NCBI GenBank assembly: GCA_026400595.1
Contig: JAPLOT010000359.1
Span: 1 to 5,781 of the forward strand
DNA length: 5,781 nucleotides
Direction of reading: 5' to 3'
Origin: Alphaproteobacteria bacterium
GTDB taxonomy: Bacteria; Pseudomonadota; Alphaproteobacteria; Rhizobiales; Aestuariivirgaceae
The notes beneath the pieces are model-generated. The model saw only the letters and a list, made by a program, of their open reading frames with translations. It made no database searches and was not told the origin of the DNA. The translations under genes were made by a program, and so were the position numbers. Shown piece by piece: positions 1 through 4,468 of this stretch. Every line of letters starts with the position of its first letter. Within the stretch, counting starts at the first letter, position 1.

Positions 1-1105
1 CCAGCTTGGCCACCCACTCGTCAAGCACCAGGCTGTCGCACTGAAGCTGCTTTGTCCGCGCGAAGTCGAGAAGCTGCGAGATGATGCTGTCGCAGCGGGT
101 GACGCCGCTGTTGATGCGCTGCAGCTGCGGCTCGACGCCCAACCCCTTGTCCTTGAGCTTGCGCTCCATGAGAAATGCCGACGTCCTGACCGTTCCAAGC
201 GGATTGCGCAGCTCATGAGCCACTGTTGCCGTGAGCTGGCCAAGCTGGGAGAGCCGGCCCTTGCGCACCAGTTCAACCTGCGCATCGCGCAGTTTGTTGA
301 GATTGCTTTCAAGCTCGCGGTTGAGGCGGACGACATCCTCGTTAACGTTCTGGATCTGGCTCGAAATGGCGCGCGCCTCGGCTTCGGCGTCCTGAGACCG
401 CCGGAGGGCATCTTCCAGCTCCCTGTACTTCCGCTTCAGGAGCTTTGTGATGTAGTGGCCGTAGAGAATGACGCTGCCGATAATGAGGACGATCAGCCCG
501 CCGATCACAATTTCGTAGTTGCGGAGCATTGAGAGCACCTGCCGCTCTTTGTCGGCCTTGGCGGTCCTGACCAGGGCCACCAGCTGCGTCAGATCCTTGG
601 TCGAATGGCGCAGCGAAGCATAGCGCGACTGCATCTTGCCAACTTCCGACAGGGCGTCGGCCTGGCGACCTTCCGAGAGGAGCGTGAAGGTGGCCAGTGC
701 ATGCATCTCCATTGCCTTGAGACTGGTCTCCAGTCGGCCGGCCACGGAATTGAAGCGGGACTTCAGGCTGCCCGTCAGCGCATCGCCGAGATTGGCGCGA
801 AGTCGCGATACTTCCAGGCGCATTTCCAGCGCCTTTGACTTGAAGGTGGCCAGGGCGTTGCCGACACTGCGTGAACGCAGGCTATCGACGACACTGGCAT
901 TCGCCTCCGTCGCTGCGTCCGAGATGGCTCGAACCGAGACGAGCTGGCGCACATGAGCGTCGGTGGCGCGCAGGCCGTTCTCATATCCCTGGATGATCCA
1001 GTGGCTCATGACCAGCCCGGCAACGATCGCGAGGACATTGAGCGTGGCCAGCGCATAGTAGACGAGATGAGCCTTGGGCCAGGACTTGGCCGTCTCGACC
1101 ATCAT
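1..1105 (-). CDS. Membrane-anchored sensor histidine kinase, C-terminus cut by window edge
   Basis: Uninterrupted minus-strand frame giving 368 residues before the left edge. Visible order: a short cytoplasmic N-terminus; transmembrane helix 1 at about residues 14-38; a roughly 155-residue extracytoplasmic region (39-196) that is Ala/Leu/Ser/Arg-rich, apparently all helical and without cysteine, resembling a four-helix-bundle sensor; transmembrane helix 2 at about 198-219; a charged coiled-coil linker (about 222-285); then a HisKA domain with H-box TATVAHELRNPLG and phospho-acceptor His297. The second DHp helix (around 330-350, TRCDSIISQLLDFAR) is present, but the ATP-binding HATPase domain lies outside the window. 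Start chosen: ATG at 1105, overlapping the stop of the upstream kinase as ATGA, with GGAG 8 nt upstream; a second in-frame ATG follows immediately. By family it autophosphorylates on His and passes phosphate to a response regulator not seen here. The signal is unknown. The kinase assignment is firm; the sensor type is inference. Confidence 0.93.
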   Translation of the reverse strand, partial: MMVETAKSWPKAHLVYYALATLNVLAIVAGLVMSHWIIQGYENGLRATDAHVRQLVSVRAISDAATEANASVVDSLRSRSVGNALATFKSKALEMRLEVSRLRANLGDALTGSLKSRFNSVAGRLETSLKAMEMHALATFTLLSEGRQADALSEVGKMQSRYASLRHSTKDLTQLVALVRTAKADKERQVLSMLRNYEIVIGGLIVLIIGSVILYGHYITKLLKRKYRELEDALRRSQDAEAEARAISSQIQNVNEDVVRLNRELESNLNKLRDAQVELVRKGRLSQLGQLTATVAHELRNPLGTVRTSAFLMERKLKDKGLGVEPQLQRINSGVTRCDSIISQLLDFARTKQLQCDSLVLDEWVAKL

Positions 1106-2628
1106 GCCACTTTCTCCGATGTTCTGCGCAACGGGAACCACGCCGTAAAGACGGATCCCTTGCCCGGCAGGCTCTCCACATCGAGACCGCCTTCGTGCTC
1201 CTGCAGGATTTTCTCGACGGCAGGCAAGCCCAGCCCAGTGCCAAAGCTCTTGGTCGTGAACAGCGGCTCCATGATCTTTGCCCGGACATCCGGAGTCATG
1301 CCGGGGCCATTGTCGGCAATGCTGATGCTTAGGCCACGTGACGTCAGCTGTGAGGTGACCGTTATGCGCGGATCGTCAATGACGAACTTCTCGGGCTCAT
1401 CACCGCGGCCAACCATGGCCTCGGATGCGTTGGTCAGGAGGTTGATGATGGCCCGCGACATGCGCAGCGTGTCGATCTCGATGCGTGCAGGTCCTGCGCC
1501 TAGCTTGCAGTCGATGGCGACCACACTGGGTAGCCGCTCGGCCTCTTCGGTGACCAGCCGGCCAAGCCACTCGTCGGCGCTGACCTCTTCCGTCTGCAGC
1601 GCCCGCTGCCGTGAGAAATCGAGAAGCTGCGTGATGATGTTATCGCAGCGGGTAATGCCATTGGCAATGCGCAGAAGCTGCTGTTCGACTCCCAGGCCCT
1701 TGTCCTTCAGCTTGCGCTCCAGAAGGAACGATGCGGTGCGGACGGCTCCCAGAGGATTGCGGATTTCATGGGCCACAGTGGCCGTCAGATTGCCGAGCTG
1801 CGCCATGCGCCCGCGGCGCAATACTTCGTCCTGCGCCTCCTTCAGACGCTTGACGTTTTCGGCGAGTTCGCGATTCAACCGGGAAATCTCGTCATTGACC
1901 CGCTTCAGCTCAGTCATCTCCGAGATATCGACCACGCTCACCAGTGCGGAACGGTGGCCGTCGCTGGACAGCGCAAGCCAGCCGGAGCTGATGATCAGAA
2001 CGCGGCGGATCTCGCCCGATTTCGATTCGAGGTCGGTTTCGAAGCGGCAGGCCTTGCCCGGGAAGTCCGTATGGTGGGCGCCGAGCCTGGCGGTAATCTC
2101 AGCAGAATCGATGGCCTCGCTGCCAATCCCGAGATAGGCCAGCAGCAGCGGATTGGCGAAGCTGGTTTCTCCGCTTTCCTCCACCTGCCATATGCCCACC
2201 GGCACGGTCTGGGCGAGGGCGCGGTACTGTTCCTCGCGCTTGCGAATATCGGAGAGATTGGTGTTTGTCCCGATCAGATAGGTGTGCCCGTCAGCTGCGG
2301 CGAGGCGCGACTTGCGAGTGAGGACCGGCGCGGTTACGCCGGCACGGCTGGTGACGAATTCCTCGGCTTCGGCGGTCTGGCCGGTCAGCAGAACCGCCTG
2401 ATCGCGCTGCTGAAATCCTTCCGCCTCGCGGCTAGGATAGAAGTCGTGGTCGGTGTGCCCGATGAGCTCATCGGCGGGTACGCCAATCAAGTTGCAATGC
2501 GCTGCGTTGGAGTACTCGAATTCCAGCTTCTCGTTCTTCACGAAGATCGAGGTCGGCAACTGGTCGAGTATCTGCAGCAGCGTATCGGCATCGCGTATCC
2601 GGCTCATGGTCCTGTGACCTTCGCTCAT
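1102..2628 (-). CDS. Soluble PAS-PAS sensor histidine kinase
   Basis: 508 residues, complete. PAS 1 spans about residues 14-128 (QLPTSIFVKN, then GHTDHDFYP, ending in NLSDIRKREE, typical of PAS S-box kinases); PAS 2 spans about 132-240 (AQTVPVGIWQ to VVDISEMTELK). A coiled-coil linker (about 241-275) leads to HisKA with H-box TATVAHEIRNPLG (His287) and a HATPase domain: N-box INLLTNASEAM (Asn396/Asn400), G1 DNGPGM at 439-444, F-box EPLFTTK at 454-460, G2 GTGLGLP at 463-469. There is no transmembrane segment or signal peptide, so it should sense a cytoplasmic cue; no obvious haem or flavin ligand signature was seen. The frame stays open upstream to 3204, but that extension is low-complexity Arg/Ser sequence antisense to the next gene. 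I chose ATG 2628 because GGAG lies 6 nt upstream; ATG 2607 is the alternative. It heads an apparent two-kinase operon. Kinase identity is firm; ligand and partner regulator are unknown. Confidence 0.95.
   Translation of the reverse strand: MSEGHRTMSRIRDADTLLQILDQLPTSIFVKNEKLEFEYSNAAHCNLIGVPADELIGHTDHDFYPSREAEGFQQRDQAVLLTGQTAEAEEFVTSRAGVTAPVLTRKSRLAAADGHTYLIGTNTNLSDIRKREEQYRALAQTVPVGIWQVEESGETSFANPLLLAYLGIGSEAIDSAEITARLGAHHTDFPGKACRFETDLESKSGEIRRVLIISSGWLALSSDGHRSALVSVVDISEMTELKRVNDEISRLNRELAENVKRLKEAQDEVLRRGRMAQLGNLTATVAHEIRNPLGAVRTASFLLERKLKDKGLGVEQQLLRIANGITRCDNIITQLLDFSRQRALQTEEVSADEWLGRLVTEEAERLPSVVAIDCKLGAGPARIEIDTLRMSRAIINLLTNASEAMVGRGDEPEKFVIDDPRITVTSQLTSRGLSISIADNGPGMTPDVRAKIMEPLFTTKSFGTGLGLPAVEKILQEHEGGLDVESLPGKGSVFTAWFPLRRTSEKVA
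1114..1117 (-). promoter_or_regulatory. Ribosome binding site of downstream kinase, inside the upstream kinase gene
   Basis: Minus-strand GGAG lies 8 nt before ATG 1105 and within the last codons of the upstream kinase. Together with the ATGA stop/start overlap it supports coupled translation of the two kinases and decides the start. Confidence 0.7.
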
Positions 2629-2717
2629 CCTTCGCTCCAGACTATGCAAGCACGGCATGGGAGGCCCGCCAGGCGACCCGCCGCAAACCTGCGCCGTCTG
2701 TGGTAAAAATCCCGTGT
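2629..2717. other. Divergent intergenic control region between kinase and GFA operons
   Basis: About 89 bp separate the PAS-PAS kinase start and the first GFA gene, so promoters for both directions should lie here. The only AT-rich spot is TAAAAAT at 2704-2710, a possible -10 element for the plus strand ending about 8 bp before ATG 2718; no good -35 match is visible at the matching distance. CCCGCC occurs twice, 12 bp apart (2665-2670 and 2677-2682), of unknown meaning. No convincing minus-strand promoter could be picked by eye. Confidence 0.4.
2635..2638 (-). promoter_or_regulatory. Ribosome binding site of PAS-PAS kinase
   Basis: Minus-strand GGAG sits 6 nt before ATG 2628. The alternatives are worse: ATG 2607 has only AGGA 2 nt away, and ATG 2658 has no clear site. 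This supports start 2628. Confidence 0.65.
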
Positions 2718-3206
2718 ATGTCCGAGACCGTCCGAAAACCGGGTCCCTATGGCGGCGGCTGCCAGTGCGGCGCCGTGCGCTTCTCGATTGACGGCCCCCT
2801 CGGCAAGGCCGGCATCTGTCACTGCCGCATGTGCCAGAAGGCCTTCGGGAACTTCGGCGCCGCCTTGGTTTCGGTTCCAGCCGCTTCCGTGACCTGGACC
2901 CGGGGCAGCCCTGCCCAATTCCGGTCATCAGCGATTGTCGCACGTGGCTTCTGCAGCCGCTGCGGAACACCATTGTACATGCAGGAAGATGGTGACCCGA
3001 ACTACGAGATAGCCATCGGCGCACTGGACGATCCCAATGCCATCGGCCCCATGACCGAGCAGTCCGGAGTCGAGAGCAAGGTTCAATGGTTCGATGGCAT
3101 GGCGGTACTGCCCATTCAGACCACTGCGGATTACCGCTCGGCGGAAGACCTCGAACGCCTGAAGAGCCTCCAGCATCCCGACCACGATACGGAGCATTGG
3201 CCATGA
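2718..3206 (+). CDS. GFA/CENP-V-family zinc protein, first of a tandem pair
   Basis: 162 residues. It has the full seven-cysteine zinc signature of the GFA (formerly DUF636) family: CQC at Cys15/Cys17, CHCRMC at Cys34/Cys36/Cys39 and CSRCGTP at Cys79/Cys82. In the founding Paracoccus Gfa protein the first and last pairs hold a structural zinc and the middle three a second zinc proposed to act on S-hydroxymethylglutathione; later work questioned that catalysis, so the substrate here is open. It ends with the QHPDHD tail common in relatives. No signal peptide or membrane segment, so cytoplasmic. ATG 2718 is chosen because homology begins shortly after it; an in-frame GTG at 2700 is possible. 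Neither start has a clear ribosome binding site. The last codons overlap the next gene by 4 bp (ATGA). Family is certain; exact reaction unknown. Confidence 0.92.
   Translation: MSETVRKPGPYGGGCQCGAVRFSIDGPLGKAGICHCRMCQKAFGNFGAALVSVPAASVTWTRGSPAQFRSSAIVARGFCSRCGTPLYMQEDGDPNYEIAIGALDDPNAIGPMTEQSGVESKVQWFDGMAVLPIQTTADYRSAEDLERLKSLQHPDHDTEHWP
3191..3194 (+). promoter_or_regulatory. Ribosome binding site of second GFA gene, inside the first
   Basis: GGAG lies 8 nt before ATG 3203, within the last codons of the first GFA gene. It fixes the start at 3203 rather than at in-frame upstream codons and suggests translational coupling. Confidence 0.7.
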
Positions 3207-3661
3207 CCGAGAAGAAGGTCGTAACCGGCGGTTGTCAGTGCGGCGCCGTCCGCTTTGCCGTCGATGGCCCCTTCAACAACCCGCATATCTGCCATTGCCG
3301 CATGTGCCAGAAGGCCTTTGGCAACTACTTTGCGGCACTTGTCGGGGTGCAGCGCGAAAACCTGCACTGGACCCGCGGCCATCCGGCACATTTCCGGTCA
3401 TCGGAGGTGGTGCAGCGCGGATTCTGCCGAGAGTGCGGTACGCCGCTTACCTTCGCCTATGATCACGCGAGACATATCGCCATCTCGATCGGCTCGCTCG
3501 ATCACCCCGAGATCGTGACGCCGGAGCAGCAGTACGGGATCGAGGCCCGGCTGCCTGCCTTCGATCACTTGCACGAACTCACGGGATCTCGGACCGAGGA
3601 TGACGTCCCGGCCGACATGATGGCAAAGCTCCGCAGCCGCCAGCACCCCGACCACGACTAG
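3203..3661 (+). CDS. GFA/CENP-V-family zinc protein, second of a tandem pair
   Basis: 152 residues, a paralogue of the preceding gene: GGCQCGAVRF, ICHCRMCQKAFGN, HWTRG/TWTRG, FRSS, RGFC..CGTPL and the QHPDHD tail are all shared. All seven expected zinc ligands are kept: Cys11, Cys13, Cys30, Cys32, Cys35, Cys75, Cys78. The two proteins differ most between the second and third cysteine groups and in the region after CGTPL (residue 83 on), which suggests different substrates or a specialised heteromer. This copy is richer in histidine (for example HAFRSS-like context replaced by HFRSS, and DHARHIAIS). The frame is open from 3086, but that extension is antisense-like sequence inside the first gene, so ATG 3203 with GGAG 8 nt upstream is chosen. 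It overlaps the first gene as ATGA, implying one operon. It converges on the DUF6356-like gene with one base between the stop codons. Function beyond zinc binding is unknown. Confidence 0.92.
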   Translation: MTEKKVVTGGCQCGAVRFAVDGPFNNPHICHCRMCQKAFGNYFAALVGVQRENLHWTRGHPAHFRSSEVVQRGFCRECGTPLTFAYDHARHIAISIGSLDHPEIVTPEQQYGIEARLPAFDHLHELTGSRTEDDVPADMMAKLRSRQHPDHD

Positions 3662-3662
3662 G

Positions 3663-3887
3663 TCACTCCGCAGCGGCCATCTGCGCGCGGCGGCGTCGGA
3701 TCTCCTCATTCATCGCAAGAACGTCCGACGACGCGGTGGTCTCGCAGAGCGCCGGCACCACGCCATGCAGGAGGGCGGCAAAGGCAGCACGAAACAGCCG
3801 GAAGGAAAATCCGAAGGCGAAGGCCATGTGCTCGAAGTAGGTCTCGCCGACCTTCGCCGGGTGAGTGCGGAACAAGTGCGTGAGCAT
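3663..3887 (-). CDS. Small DUF6356-like protein
   Basis: 74 residues. The start MLTHLFRTHPAKVGETYFEHM (split here as HLFRTHP, then VGETYFEHM) is the pattern I associate with the small DUF6356 family: HLF..HP..VGE.Y.EHM, a hydrophobic middle and a charged C-terminus. Residues about 22-47 are Phe/Ala/Leu-rich (AFAFGFSFRLF, then AAFAALLHGVVPAL) and could be one membrane helix or an amphipathic hairpin; the tail EEIRRRRAQM is strongly basic. Start ATG 3887 is chosen because GGAG lies 9 nt upstream and family similarity begins there; the frame extends to 4097, but that would run into the divergent regulator gene and adds no recognisable sequence. No function is established for this family to my knowledge. 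It is divergent from the Lrp/AsnC gene, which may control it. Family assignment is from memory of the motif and moderately sure. Confidence 0.75.
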   Translation of the reverse strand: MLTHLFRTHPAKVGETYFEHMAFAFGFSFRLFRAAFAALLHGVVPALCETTASSDVLAMNEEIRRRRAQMAAAE

Positions 3888-3896
3888 GCAAGTCGT

Positions 3897-3900
3897 CTCC
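3897..3900 (-). promoter_or_regulatory. Ribosome binding site of DUF6356-like gene
   Basis: Minus-strand GGAG (within AGGGAG) lies 9 nt before ATG 3887. It supports this short start over the longer open frame. Confidence 0.6.
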
Positions 3901-3992
3901 CTGAACAGGTTGAAATTGCCCTGTTTCCAGCGGGATTGGCTCCCAAACTTATCGACAGATTCATGGTATTGTGAGAAATCTTCCCAATCTTG

Positions 3993-3998
3993 AAGGAG
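3993..3998 (+). promoter_or_regulatory. Strong ribosome binding site of Lrp/AsnC gene
   Basis: AAGGAG lies 8 nt before ATG 4007, the best ribosome binding site in the window. It excludes the in-frame GTG at 3971, which would place this site inside the coding region. Confidence 0.8.
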
Positions 3999-4006
3999 TA
4001 CTTGCG

Positions 4007-4468
4007 ATGGATGAACGGGATCGGCACATTTTGCGTGAAATTCAGTCGGATTGCGCACAGTCTCTTGAGGAACTGGCAACCAAGGTGAACCTGTCACGCA
4101 ATGCCTGCTGGCGACGGGTCAAGGCGCTCGAGGACCGCGGCGTCATCCGCGGCAGGGTCGCCCTCCTCGATCCAGCCCGTCTCAATCTCGGCCTGACGGC
4201 CTTCATCGCCATCCGCACCTCGCAGCATGACCAGGCCTGGCTCGATCGCTTCAGTGCGGCGGTTCGCGACATCCCTGAAATCATCGGCGTCTACCGCACC
4301 ACCGGCGACACCGACTACATGCTGCAGGCCGTGGTGCCCGACATGGCCGGCTATGACCGCCTCTACAAGCGCCTCATCGCGCGGGTTCCGCTCAACGATG
4401 TCTCTTCATTCTTCGTGATGGAGAAAGTCAAGGAGACCACGGCCCTGCCGCTCGACTACGCCAGCTAG
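4007..4468 (+). CDS. Lrp/AsnC-family transcriptional regulator
   Basis: 153 residues, the usual length for the family. The N-terminal helix-turn-helix (about residues 3-50: DERDRHILREIQ, SLEELATKVNLS, RNACWRRVKALEDRGVI) is followed by a short strand and linker (GRVALLDPARLNLG) and a C-terminal ligand-binding and oligomerisation RAM domain (about 63-145) with the characteristic turn TTGDTDYMLQAV at 98-109 and the final TTALPL segment. Family members form dimers to octamers and respond to amino acids or related small molecules; the ligand here cannot be read. Start ATG 4007 follows AAGGAG by 8 nt. The gene is divergent from the DUF6356-like gene, so autoregulation and control of that neighbour are likely by family habit. 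Its stop TAG shares the CTAG at 4465-4468 with the stop of alaS on the other strand. Family is certain; target genes are inferred. Confidence 0.95.
   Translation: MDERDRHILREIQSDCAQSLEELATKVNLSRNACWRRVKALEDRGVIRGRVALLDPARLNLGLTAFIAIRTSQHDQAWLDRFSAAVRDIPEIIGVYRTTGDTDYMLQAVVPDMAGYDRLYKRLIARVPLNDVSSFFVMEKVKETTALPLDYAS

Larger units (their letters stand above)
3888..4006. other. Divergent control region between DUF6356-like gene and Lrp/AsnC gene
   Basis: 119 bp, visibly more AT-rich than the flanking genes and long enough for two promoters and an operator. TATTGT at 3967-3972 is a possible -10 element for the plus-strand regulator. An imperfect palindrome with arms CAGG and CCTG around an AATT core, 3906-3923, lies just upstream of the DUF6356-like ribosome binding site. 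Lrp/AsnC proteins often bind imperfect AT-cored palindromes in their own divergent promoter regions, so this is a reasonable candidate operator, but its spacing does not match the classic Lrp consensus. Confidence 0.4.

Noticed and set aside
953..2137. 394-codon open frame on the plus strand across the kinase genes
   Set aside because: It is antisense to two clear kinases. Its protein is low-complexity Ser/Arg-rich with no recognisable domain; long antisense frames are expected in GC-rich DNA.
1768..2706. 312-codon open frame on the plus strand
   Set aside because: It is antisense to the PAS-PAS kinase, has no recognisable domain or ribosome binding site, and is explained by codon bias on the other strand.
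3086..3202. Upstream extension of the second GFA gene
   Set aside because: It lies out of frame inside the first GFA gene and carries no family similarity; ATG 3203 has its own GGAG.
2629..3204. N-terminal extension of the PAS-PAS kinase up to 3204
   Set aside because: The extension is Arg/Ser/Gly-rich sequence antisense to the GFA gene, lacks a domain, and the good ribosome binding site is at the 2628 start.
3888..4097. Longer version of the DUF6356-like gene starting at 4097
   Set aside because: It would overlap the start of the Lrp/AsnC gene. The family pattern and a ribosome binding site both point to 3887.
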